The position numbers were made by a program, and so were the translations under genes. The notes beneath the pieces are model-generated. The model saw only the letters and a list, made by a program, of their open reading frames with translations. It was not told the DNA's origin and ran no database searches. 64,000 nt of DNA from an uncultured Flavobacteriaceae bacterium (GTDB lineage Bacteria; Bacteroidota; Bacteroidia; Flavobacteriales; Flavobacteriaceae), in the NCBI GenBank assembly GCA_934675205.1, contig CAKUPQ010000005.1, positions 1-64,000 on the forward strand, given 5' to 3'. This document shows positions 34,466 through 42,663 of this stretch, in pieces (the first letter of the stretch is position 1; each line of letters starts with the position of its first letter).

Positions 34466-36475
34466 ATGAAACTTCTACAATTTCCACTTGTAAAAGTTAC
34501 TATGGGCTTTATTTTCGGGCTGTTGGTAGCTTTTTATTTTAATTTCGGTTTTACAATCGGAATTAGTGGACTATTGGGTAGTTTTTTGCTGTTTCTTTTT
34601 GCTTATTTCTTCATCAGAAAGAAACTGTTTTTCGGAATTTCTGTCTTATTTCTGTCGGTTGGATTGGGAATTTTTACTTGGGTTTTGCACAATGATATAC
34701 TGTACAAAAATCATTATTTTCATCAGATTTCAGGCGAAAGACAAATCGTAAATCTCACTTTAGCAACCAAGCTCAAACCGAATGTGTATAACCACAGATA
34801 TTACGCGAAAATCAATTCGGTTGATCATCAGATAAGTTCGGGAACGGTTTTGATCGGAATAAGCAAAAACTTTTATCCTACAGCCCCTGAAATAGGAGCA
34901 AATTTTGAGGTTTATTCCAAAATAATCCCAAATTCTGTTCCGAAGAACCCAAGTCAGTTTGATTACGGAAAATACCTCGAAAAGCAAAAAGTCTATGCTC
35001 AAATCTATACGGATTCGACCAATATCCGAGAGCTGAAAACCGAAAAAACCTTACCTTATTACACCTACAAAATCCGAAACCGAATTTTGGACAACTTCCG
35101 AAAAAGCGGATTCTCCGAAGACGAACTAACGATTCTTCACGCACTTATTTTAGGACAGCAACAGGATATTTCTCCCGAAATATTACAGGCTTACCAATAT
35201 GCAGGTGCGGTACATATTTTGTCTGTTTCGGGTTTGCACGTGGCTTATATTTATCTGTTTCTGAATTTCGTTTTGAGTTTTATTCCAAATCACAGAAAAG
35301 GAAAAATCTTGAAACTCTCGATTTTGTTTTTGTCTTTGTGGGGATTTGCACTTTTGGCAGGAATGGCACCTGCTATTGTTCGGGCTGTTACGATGTTTTC
35401 GTTTGTTTCGATTGGAACATTCCTGACCCGAAACACAAATATCATTTATACGCTTTTGATTTCGATGTTGCTGATTTTACTCTGTAATCCGTCATTTTTG
35501 TTTGATGTGGGGTTTCAGTTGAGCTACCTTGCTTTGTTTTTTATTGTTTGGACAAAACCGATGATGGATAAGTTTTATAATCCGAAAAATAAAATCAAAA
35601 AATATGTCTGGGATATTGTAACCGTTTCTCTTTCAGCTCAAATTGGGGTTTTGCCTTTAGTCTTATATTACTTTAATCAGTTCCCAACCCTGTTTATCAT
35701 CACAAACTTGCTTGTGCTTTTTCCGTTATCAATTTTTATGGTTTACGGAGTAATTCTGTCCATTTTAGCACTTTTCGGAATTACGAATTTCTACCTGTCC
35801 AAAATAATGGAATTCGGAATCAAATACATTAATGAAGTTTCGTTTCGGGTAGCCAATTTTGAGAGTTTTGTATTTACAGATATTTCGTTTAATGTGTATA
35901 TGCTTGTGGGTTGGTATGTAGTTATTTTCTCGTTTTTTGTTTGGCTAAAAAACAGGAAATATCAAAGTTTATTAATTATGTTTTTCGGAATTTTACTTTT
36001 GCAGACGGTTTACATCTTCAACAAAATCGAAATTAAAAATTCTGATGAATTTATCGTATTCAATAAAAACAGAACAACCCTTTTATCGGACAGAAAAGCT
36101 AACGAAATTCAAATTTTCACGAATGATTCTCTTTCGGAAAAAGACTACTTGCTAAAAAGCTACAAAGTGGGGAGTTTTTCTAAAATTGTTAAAACGGATT
36201 CCTTGCAAAACTTCTATTTTTCCAACGAAAAAAAGATACTGCTCATTGATAATTCTTCGGTTTATAGTGAAGATTTATTGCCTGATGTGGTTTTGCTTAC
36301 CGGTTCTCCGAAAATCAATTTAGACAGGCTTTTGCAAAACCACAAACCCAAAATCATTATAGCTGATGCCTCAAACTATAAATCCTATGTTCAGCTTTGG
36401 AAACAAACCTGCCAAAAACACAAAATCCGTTTTCATTCTACGTATGAAAACGGATTTTATAGGATTGAACATTAG
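34466..36475 (+). CDS. comEC: ComEC/Rec2 family DNA-uptake channel protein
   Basis: 669 residues. N-terminal helices, then an OB-like DUF4131 part (IVNLTLATKLKPN..., about 90-190), then the competence channel domain: HALILGQQQDISPEILQAYQ, AGAVHILSVSGLHVAYI, LLAGMAPAIVRAVTMF. The C-terminal segment (about 520-669) lies where the metallo-beta-lactamase domain should be, but I see no HxHxDH motif. The protein would translocate single-stranded DNA across the inner membrane during transformation. Single gene; converges with the T9SS protein. Confidence 0.9.
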   Translation: MKLLQFPLVKVTMGFIFGLLVAFYFNFGFTIGISGLLGSFLLFLFAYFFIRKKLFFGISVLFLSVGLGIFTWVLHNDILYKNHYFHQISGERQIVNLTLATKLKPNVYNHRYYAKINSVDHQISSGTVLIGISKNFYPTAPEIGANFEVYSKIIPNSVPKNPSQFDYGKYLEKQKVYAQIYTDSTNIRELKTEKTLPYYTYKIRNRILDNFRKSGFSEDELTILHALILGQQQDISPEILQAYQYAGAVHILSVSGLHVAYIYLFLNFVLSFIPNHRKGKILKLSILFLSLWGFALLAGMAPAIVRAVTMFSFVSIGTFLTRNTNIIYTLLISMLLILLCNPSFLFDVGFQLSYLALFFIVWTKPMMDKFYNPKNKIKKYVWDIVTVSLSAQIGVLPLVLYYFNQFPTLFIITNLLVLFPLSIFMVYGVILSILALFGITNFYLSKIMEFGIKYINEVSFRVANFESFVFTDISFNVYMLVGWYVVIFSFFVWLKNRKYQSLLIMFFGILLLQTVYIFNKIEIKNSDEFIVFNKNRTTLLSDRKANEIQIFTNDSLSEKDYLLKSYKVGSFSKIVKTDSLQNFYFSNEKKILLIDNSSVYSEDLLPDVVLLTGSPKINLDRLLQNHKPKIIIADASNYKSYVQLWKQTCQKHKIRFHSTYENGFYRIEH

Positions 36476-36494
36476 AATCTGTTTAAAACAGAAA
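36476..36494. repeat. Small palindrome between convergent genes
   Basis: TCTGTTTAAAACAGA (36478-36492), embedded in AGAATCTGTTTAAAA as in the 30199 repeat. Confidence 0.45.
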
Positions 36495-39002
36495 TTATTC
36501 AATAATGATTCTTTTCGTATCAACGGTTGTATTTCCGTTTGATATTTTCAGAATATAAACTCCTGATGACTGTGCGTAAAGATTGACCTCTGTAGGATTA
36601 TCAAGATTTGTAATGTTTTGTGATTTGATTATCCGTCCTGTAATGTCATAAACCGTTATATTATCTACATTTTGTCTTTGGTCAAAGTCGATAAAGAAGT
36701 TTCCTGTCGAAGGATTCGGATAAACTTTTGTGTTCAATGCTATCGAAGGGTTCTCTGTTCCCAAAGTTGTTCCCAAAGGAGCATTTCCGAAGCTGATAAG
36801 ATAAGATGCCACAATCAAATGAGGGTTAAATCCGTCATTACAATCCGCACAGGTTGTCCCGGTAACACAATTCGGATTGTTCGGGTGACAGTAATCTACA
36901 TAGCTTTGGTCAAATTTGTAATTTAAGGTAATATCATCCTGGTTTACATAAGAAGCAAGGCTGTAATCAAAAAACTGTGCTATACTTCCCGGACACCAAC
37001 CTGCTCTGTTGTAATACCACGTTCCGGCTTGAGGGCTACAACCATCAGGATTCGGATTACATACATTCCAGTTGTATTGTGAGAAAGTCTGTTGATTATT
37101 TACCCAAATATGGTGTGTGTTGGGTTGAAATTCTGCCGCATTTCCGGTATTGTTATCTCCCCAGCCGTGTCCCGTAGAAACTAATTTAATTTTTGCAGAC
37201 GCTGTATTTTCCGCAAAAATACCTGTAAATTGTTCTGCCGGTTGCAGGTTAGCCATATCTCCGAATTGATAAGTATTATACCATAATTTTTCGACAGTAC
37301 TGTACGGATATTCTGCTGTTCCTGCTTTGTAATTGAGCTGGAGTGTGTACAAAAATCCATTTCCCTGTGTTCCCAAAGTTACTCTGAATTTTGTTTTACC
37401 TAACAATAAAGAAGCAAAATCCGTAAGGTCAATTTCACTCTGACAAGCCACTCCATAAGGGGTTAAATATCTGATAATTTCAAACCATTTCCCGTCTTTT
37501 CCCTGAACTTCAACAGAAGAAACTCTATCCCACGGGTCACAACCTCCGGTTGGACAATCAATAATAAGCGTCCCTAAAATCTGGTCATAAGCTCCGATAT
37601 GACTTGGCAAATCCGATTCGACTATCACAACAGGAATATCCGCTTTAACCCAAGCCTGATTTGTCCCATTAACCGTTATATCTTGAGCGTTTTGCTGCAA
37701 ATTAAAGGTAAGCGAGGTATTACCCGTAGCTCCAAAATTATTTTCGGAATTTACTACAAGCTCGTGAGTTCCGTAGCTGTCGGGAGTCCACCAGCCTGTA
37801 TAGAATCCGTTTTGATGATTTACAAGCTCAACATCTTCTCCGTCTATTGCAACCGTTACCGAACTTATAGAGAATAAATCGGGATAGTCAATTCCGGCTC
37901 TGACTGCAATCTTAACAGGTATTAAATCCGAAGCATAAACATTTGCACTAATCGGGTGAAGTATTTCTGTATTTACCAAAATTCCGTTCGGGTCTAAAAC
38001 ATCAAACGAAACGGTTACATCTTCCGCAGGGTCATAATTTACATCTCCCGCTTGACTTGCTTTGACAACTACCGTTCCTGCAATTCCGTCCAAAGTCAGG
38101 GTTGTTCCGCTTATTGTGGCAGGTCCGGAAACGACTTCAAAAGAAACCGGTAAGCCCGAATTAGTCGTTGCCTCAAGCTCAAAAGGAACATCTGTAATTA
38201 ATTTGTCAGGTATAGGAGGAAAATTAATGGTTTGGGTTCCGTCTTCTAAAATTCCGTTGAAATTAGATGTTTCTCCCAAAAGGGCAAAATTATGCAAGGT
38301 CGAATTTTTTGTAGTATCTCCGCTAAATTCATTCAGTTGGGTAATGTTAGTATTATTCCCTCCCGGAGTTCCTTGGTTAAATTTATAATATACCTGAAGT
38401 TCCGTTTCGTTACCGACCAATTCATTCTGCATCATATCCTGAATTTCTGAAGCTGTAAGAGCCTTGCTCCACAAAGATACTTCATCAGCACGTCCTTTAA
38501 AGATAAAATTAAACCCGGGTAAAATACATTTTCCGATAGAAAAAGGCTTGTCCGTAGAGAAAAAAGTACCCGAAGCCGTACTGCTTCCGATAAGACTGCC
38601 ATCAACATACAGCTGAACGGTATTCTGATTAAATACCCAAGCAATATGTTGCCAAACTCCCGCTTGAATAGTACCTGCAGGACCTACAACCTGATGCAGA
38701 CCCGTATTGGTAACCACACGACATTCAAGAGTTCCGTTACTTAATTGTATGAGATACATTTCTCCTGTTCCTGTCCCTCCGGCTCTGATACTCATCATTC
38801 CCTGTCCGTAGATTAGCTCATCAGTATAAAACCAACCTGCCATAGTAATGGTGTTTTTTCCGTTTACGTATTGAGCTCCATTAACCAGCTCGGTATAATC
38901 GTCAACCCCGTCAAAATGCAGGTATTGATTCGACTGACCAAACGAAAACCCTGAAAAAAGCATCAGAGTAATAATCAAAAATTTAGTGTAAAGTAATTTC
39001 AT
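36495..39002 (-). CDS. Secreted LamG + PNGase-F-like protein with type A T9SS sorting domain
   Basis: 835 residues. Signal peptide (…LMLFSGFSFGQ). A LamG/concanavalin-like domain follows (about 25-215: YLHFDGVDDYTELVNG, TMAGWFYTDEL, DEVSLWSKAL), then an MBG/Ig-like part and a further beta domain. A peptide-N-glycosidase F-like pair (about 440-745) contains CDPWDRVSSVEV, FEIIRYLTPYGV, HGWGDNN, AAEF and WYYNRAGWCPG. The C-terminal 75 residues (VYPNPSTGNFFIDF, VYDITGRIIKS, GVYILKISNG) form a type A sorting tail. Likely secreted and released or surface-attached, acting on or binding N-glycoproteins. Confidence 0.85.
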   Translation of the reverse strand: MKLLYTKFLIITLMLFSGFSFGQSNQYLHFDGVDDYTELVNGAQYVNGKNTITMAGWFYTDELIYGQGMMSIRAGGTGTGEMYLIQLSNGTLECRVVTNTGLHQVVGPAGTIQAGVWQHIAWVFNQNTVQLYVDGSLIGSSTASGTFFSTDKPFSIGKCILPGFNFIFKGRADEVSLWSKALTASEIQDMMQNELVGNETELQVYYKFNQGTPGGNNTNITQLNEFSGDTTKNSTLHNFALLGETSNFNGILEDGTQTINFPPIPDKLITDVPFELEATTNSGLPVSFEVVSGPATISGTTLTLDGIAGTVVVKASQAGDVNYDPAEDVTVSFDVLDPNGILVNTEILHPISANVYASDLIPVKIAVRAGIDYPDLFSISSVTVAIDGEDVELVNHQNGFYTGWWTPDSYGTHELVVNSENNFGATGNTSLTFNLQQNAQDITVNGTNQAWVKADIPVVIVESDLPSHIGAYDQILGTLIIDCPTGGCDPWDRVSSVEVQGKDGKWFEIIRYLTPYGVACQSEIDLTDFASLLLGKTKFRVTLGTQGNGFLYTLQLNYKAGTAEYPYSTVEKLWYNTYQFGDMANLQPAEQFTGIFAENTASAKIKLVSTGHGWGDNNTGNAAEFQPNTHHIWVNNQQTFSQYNWNVCNPNPDGCSPQAGTWYYNRAGWCPGSIAQFFDYSLASYVNQDDITLNYKFDQSYVDYCHPNNPNCVTGTTCADCNDGFNPHLIVASYLISFGNAPLGTTLGTENPSIALNTKVYPNPSTGNFFIDFDQRQNVDNITVYDITGRIIKSQNITNLDNPTEVNLYAQSSGVYILKISNGNTTVDTKRIIIE

Positions 39003-39039
39003 AAGTTGAGTTTTTAGTTAAATATTCCCAAAAATAAAC

Positions 39040-39068
39040 AAAAAATCCGATTTCTAATCGGATTTTTT
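39040..39068 (-). terminator. Terminator of the gldBC operon
   Basis: AAAAAATCCGATT (39040-39052) pairs with AATCGGATTTTTT (39056-39068) with a 3-base loop. On the minus strand it ends in six T after gldC. Confidence 0.85.
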
Positions 39069-39098
39069 ATCTGTTCACTGTAAACTGAATACTGTTCA

Positions 39099-39431
39099 CT
39101 ATTTTACAAGCTCCATTTTCTCTGCAAAATACGAGGCAAAATCTTTCATCGTTTCTGCCATTTTTTCATCTCCTGTTGCTCTTTGAAACGTATCTGCCAT
39201 TGCCACTAAATTCTGATGAAAAAAGAGTTTCATTTCATCGACAGGCATATCTTTGGTCCATAAATCCATACGGAGACTTTCTTTAGCTTTGCTATCCCAA
39301 ATAGCAAGCATAATGGATTTACTTTCTTCGTTTTCGATTCCTCCGTCTTTGGCTGTCCATAAGATGTTTTCGGGAATTTTGTTCTGGTCAAGCTCTATGG
39401 TAAATAAAACTTCTGATGTTAGTTTACTCAT
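39099..39431 (-). CDS. gldC: Gliding motility protein GldC
   Basis: 110 residues. Matches GldC in size and content: ELDQNKIPENILWTAKDGGI, KSIMLAIWDSKAKESLRMDLW, FFHQNLVAMADTFQRATGDE. Accessory factor for Bacteroidota gliding; thought to act with GldB. Its ATG overlaps the gldB stop by one base (TAATG), so the genes are translationally coupled. Confidence 0.95.
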   Translation of the reverse strand: MSKLTSEVLFTIELDQNKIPENILWTAKDGGIENEESKSIMLAIWDSKAKESLRMDLWTKDMPVDEMKLFFHQNLVAMADTFQRATGDEKMAETMKDFASYFAEKMELVK

Positions 39432-40390
39432 TATCGATTAGGTTTATATTTTGAGGTTTTAAATAATTCGTTTGCATCTTCCTTTAGCAGTTTATCCAAA
39501 GAAATCTGAGGGTTGTTTTTGGCATAAGCTCGTACGATTTGCCAACCAATCCACGTTCCGATTCGTCCCGGAGATTCGTTGTCAATATCCAAATAAAATT
39601 TTGAAAACGGAGCTACATTGACAAATCGTGTAATCAAATTAGGGTCACTACTATACAGCATATTTTCGTCTATAAAATACCTCCACATATTTTCTTCGTT
39701 TTCATAAGCCCATTGGAGCTGCTTGTCAGAATAGTTTATTTTTTCTTCATCGGTAAAATCGGGAATCAGTAAATCTTTAAGGTATAAAATTTTCCCTTCA
39801 TAAATGATTCTCGACAAAAAATCAGCTTGGTTCGGATACGGAATTTTTCGTTGTGCAAAGGATTTGACAAGGTCAGGCATCATTTGCCTTGGCACTAATT
39901 CTTCTCTCAAATAAACATCTCTTTCGTAAAAATGGTGGTCTTTTCCTAAATACAAATCCAACGAAATCAGTGCAATCGAATCCGTATAAAATGCTTTACT
40001 ATAATAATCAACCTCTGCAATTACGGTATTTACTTTCGGAATGCTCTGATTCGGAAAATAATATTTGATGTGCTTGAAAAGCGAGGTTAATTCTTTTTCT
40101 AATTGCTTCGTATTCGGGAATTTCTTTTGAACTTCTGTGTATAATTCCGTAAAAATCGTATCCTGCTTTTGCTCTATCCAAACCGAATCAGAAACGTTAA
40201 AGGGAAACAAATGCGGGTATTTCGCTTTGATTTTGGCTAAATCTTCGATAGGAGTTTCATAATATTCTTTGTCAAATCGCTCTAATTCGACCTGAACGGG
40301 AATCGCATCAATAGTTTTTTCGAGTTCGCTTTTTCGGTTGCACGAAACCAGTAAAAAGACAATAAGTGCCGATAATACAAGTTTTTTCAT
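39431..40390 (-). CDS. gldB: Gliding motility lipoprotein GldB
   Basis: 319 residues from the ATG at 40390 (lipobox Cys17 in VFLLVSCNRK), shorter than the frame from 40414. Typical GldB stretches: VELERFDKEYYETP, YPHLFPF, DSVWIEQKQD, IALISLDLYLGKDHHFY, GRIGTWIGWQIVRAY. Required for gliding and linked to T9SS function; located in the envelope. A possible -7 (minus TATCTTTG, 40482-40489) would start the transcript with a 45-bp perfect palindrome. Confidence 0.95.
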   Translation of the reverse strand: MKKLVLSALIVFLLVSCNRKSELEKTIDAIPVQVELERFDKEYYETPIEDLAKIKAKYPHLFPFNVSDSVWIEQKQDTIFTELYTEVQKKFPNTKQLEKELTSLFKHIKYYFPNQSIPKVNTVIAEVDYYSKAFYTDSIALISLDLYLGKDHHFYERDVYLREELVPRQMMPDLVKSFAQRKIPYPNQADFLSRIIYEGKILYLKDLLIPDFTDEEKINYSDKQLQWAYENEENMWRYFIDENMLYSSDPNLITRFVNVAPFSKFYLDIDNESPGRIGTWIGWQIVRAYAKNNPQISLDKLLKEDANELFKTSKYKPNR

Positions 40391-40429
40391 TTTTCGTTTT
40401 TTGTTTAAAATCAAAAAAGATACCTTTAC

Positions 40430-40474
40430 TTTTTAATACCTGACAGGTTTTAAAAACCTGTCAGGTATTAAAAA
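40430..40474. repeat. Perfect 45-bp palindrome, ACCTGACAGGT type
   Basis: Arms of 22 bases (40430-40451 and 40453-40474) are exact complements around one central base. The core word is TACCTGACAGGTTTT. It sits between the divergent gldB and nadE genes, so it cannot be an ordinary terminator. Confidence 0.85.
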
Positions 40475-40481
40475 TTCGTTA

Positions 40482-40489
40482 CAAAGATA
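40482..40489 (-). promoter_or_regulatory. Possible -7 element of gldB
   Basis: Minus strand TATCTTTG. The predicted start site is just before the palindrome 40430-40474; no clear -33 partner. Confidence 0.35.
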
Positions 40490-40520
40490 ACTTCTAAAAA
40501 GTAATTTTATTATAAAAAGT

Positions 40521-41327
40521 ATGAATTCAGGTTTTAATGCAGAAAGAGTAAACGAATATATTGTTGATTGGTTGAAATCCTATTCCGAAAAATCGAGGGT
40601 AAAAGGTTTTGTAATCGGAATTTCGGGAGGAATCGATTCGGCTGTTACTTCGTTTTTGTGTGCCCAAACAGGATTGGAAACGCTTTGTGTCGAAATGCCA
40701 ATTCATCAGGCTGAATCTCAGGCAAATAGAGCAAAAGAACACATCAAGCTGTTACAATCAAAATTCCCGAATGTAAAAAGTATCGCAACCGATTTGACTT
40801 CCACTTTTGAAGAATTTAAAAATCAAGTTCCTCAAAACACAGATGAATACAGGCTGAATCTGACTTTAGCCAATACCCGTGCGAGATTGCGAATGATTAC
40901 GTTGTATTATTTTGCGGGAATTCACTCTCTCTTGGTTGTGGGAACAGGAAACAAAATCGAAGATTTTGGAGTTGGCTTTTATACCAAATACGGAGATGGA
41001 GGAGTGGATGTTAGTCCGATTGCAGATTTGATGAAATCAGAAGTATATCAATTAGCCGAATATTTAGAAGTTCCGAATTCGATTCGGGTTGCTCCTCCGA
41101 CAGACGGACTTTTTGGAGATGACCGCTCGGACGAAGACCAACTCGGAGCAACATATAACGAACTCGAAACGGCAATGATAGCTCACGAAAACGGAAAAAC
41201 TTCCGATGATTTTTTGGGTAGAGAAAAAGAAGTTTTTGATATTTATGTACGACTAAACACCATAAATCAACATAAAATGAATCCGATTCCGGTTTGTGAG
41301 ATTCCGAAGTTAGTCCGAAGTAGTTAG
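40521..41327 (+). CDS. nadE: NAD synthetase, ammonia-dependent type
   Basis: 268 residues. Amidates nicotinate adenine dinucleotide to NAD with ATP. PP-loop GISGGIDSAVTSFL (about 33-46), GTGNKIEDFGVGFYTKYGDGGVDVSPIADL, and the substrate loop LFGDDRSDEDQLG. No glutaminase domain, so ammonia is the donor. The gldC-gldB-nadE neighbourhood is usual for Flavobacteriia as I recall. Two tandem GTTAGTCCGAAGT copies occur at its 3' end. Confidence 0.95.
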   Translation: MNSGFNAERVNEYIVDWLKSYSEKSRVKGFVIGISGGIDSAVTSFLCAQTGLETLCVEMPIHQAESQANRAKEHIKLLQSKFPNVKSIATDLTSTFEEFKNQVPQNTDEYRLNLTLANTRARLRMITLYYFAGIHSLLVVGTGNKIEDFGVGFYTKYGDGGVDVSPIADLMKSEVYQLAEYLEVPNSIRVAPPTDGLFGDDRSDEDQLGATYNELETAMIAHENGKTSDDFLGREKEVFDIYVRLNTINQHKMNPIPVCEIPKLVRSS

Positions 41328-41341
41328 TCCGAAGTCAAGGG

Positions 41342-41490
41342 CTGTCATTGCGAACAAGCGAAGTATGGCAATCTTGGGATTCCTCAACTACGCTTCGGTT
41401 GGGAATGACAAAACATTCTATCATTTCGACGATAGGAGAAATCTTTTTTGGAGATTGCTTCACTTCGTTTCTCTACGTTCGCAATGACAG
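41342..41490. repeat. 149-bp element with GTCATTGCGAAC terminal repeats
   Basis: CTGTCATTGCGAAC (41342-41355) and GTTCGCAATGACAG (41477-41490) are perfect 14-bp inverted ends. Inside are GCGAAG/CTTCGC words, GGGAATGACA, and an ATTTCGACGATAGGAGAAATC stretch that looks like a second, nested repeat type. No ORF. Non-coding palindromic repeat between nadE and msrA. Confidence 0.7.
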
Positions 41491-41493
41491 AAA

Positions 41494-42021
41494 TTATTTC
41501 TTTAATTTCCGTGCGAATGTTTGTTTGAATTTTTGAAGCTTCGGATTTACAACAGCCTGACAATATGGGTTTTGCGGATTGTTTTTCAGATATTCGTGAT
41601 GATAATCTTCTGCTTTGTAAAACGTAACAGCCTCCGAAATCTGCGTTACAATCGGATTGTCGAATATTTTTTCGGTTTCGAGTAATTTTATAAAATCTTC
41701 TGACTGTTGTTTTTGTGCTGATGAATGATAAAAAATCTCACTTCGATATTGCGTTCCCACATCTCCCCCTTGTCGGTTTAGAGTGGTCGGATTATGGGTT
41801 GCAAAAAATATTTCCAATAGTTCGTTAAACGAAATTTTATCCGAATCAAAAACGATTTCGATAGCTTCTGCGTGTCCTGTTGTTCCCTCACAAACCTGCT
41901 TGTAAGTCGGGTTTTCGGTTGTACCTCCGATATATCCCGAAGTTACGCTTTCCACTCCTTCCAACTCCGAAAAAATACTTTCCGTACACCAAAAACACCC
42001 TCCTGCAAATGTTGCCTTCAT
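41494..42021 (-). CDS. msrA: Peptide-methionine (S)-S-oxide reductase
   Basis: 175 residues. Reduces methionine S-sulfoxide in proteins with thioredoxin. GGCFWCTES with catalytic Cys9, then GYIGGTTENPTYKQVCEGTTGHAEA and HNPTTLNRQGGDVGTQYRS are all canonical. No MsrB domain. A cytoplasmic form without signal peptide. Confidence 0.97.
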   Translation of the reverse strand: MKATFAGGCFWCTESIFSELEGVESVTSGYIGGTTENPTYKQVCEGTTGHAEAIEIVFDSDKISFNELLEIFFATHNPTTLNRQGGDVGTQYRSEIFYHSSAQKQQSEDFIKLLETEKIFDNPIVTQISEAVTFYKAEDYHHEYLKNNPQNPYCQAVVNPKLQKFKQTFARKLKK

Positions 42022-42042
42022 AAGTTAGCTATTTGAAATAAA

Positions 42043-42654
42043 TTATAAATAATGTTTTTCCAAATGATTTTTAAAATCATCTTTCTCTTTTTTAGTCTTT
42101 ATTCCTAAAACACGAGTTAAATTTTCAAAGCTAAATTTGTCTTTCGCGTAATAATGAATCAATATTCCTCTTAAATTTTGAAAATCATAAGAATAATACA
42201 GCTGGTAATTACATTTTACAGTTTCACCTGAATTTAATTCTAAAAACACATTATTATCAACCCCATTAGATAGCGGACTATTTAAATCACTTCTGTATGT
42301 GTATGTGAATTTCCCATAATAATCTTCATTTGTAATACTAATGGCTTTAATCTCATCTAAAGTAATTTCTTTTGAGTTTATTAGTATTGCATCTTTCTCA
42401 AAAGTTATAAACCCTTCTAACTTTCCTTTTAAAGGCTTTGTTTTTGGAATATTGATTAGCTTTAAAACAAGCCCACAACCTATAGAACTAAAGGCAATTG
42501 CAAGTAAAATTGTATTTAACAAACTGTGTTGTATAATCTTTCCGCTATTAGTTATTAAGACGATAATGATACATATAAAAAATATTGGATATATAATTCG
42601 GTTGTTACTCCAATAAAATTTAGATGATTTTTTATAAATAGAAAATCTATTCAT
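42043..42654 (-). CDS. Membrane protein with two helices, unknown function
   Basis: 203 residues. Two adjacent hydrophobic segments (IIYPIFFICIIIVLI and TILLAIAFSSIGCGLVLKLI, about residues 20-67). A soluble C-terminal part with a PH-like feel follows: GFITFEKDAILINSKEITLDEIKAISI, then VFLELNSGETVKCNYQLY. No family recognised. It starts 9 bases downstream of the pheT stop on the same strand. Confidence 0.6.
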   Translation of the reverse strand: MNRFSIYKKSSKFYWSNNRIIYPIFFICIIIVLITNSGKIIQHSLLNTILLAIAFSSIGCGLVLKLINIPKTKPLKGKLEGFITFEKDAILINSKEITLDEIKAISITNEDYYGKFTYTYRSDLNSPLSNGVDNNVFLELNSGETVKCNYQLYYSYDFQNLRGILIHYYAKDKFSFENLTRVLGIKTKKEKDDFKNHLEKHYL

Positions 42655-42663
42655 CGTTCATTA

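Noticed and set aside
40430..40474. Palindrome as an ordinary terminator
   Set aside because: It lies between divergent genes, so no upstream transcript would end there.
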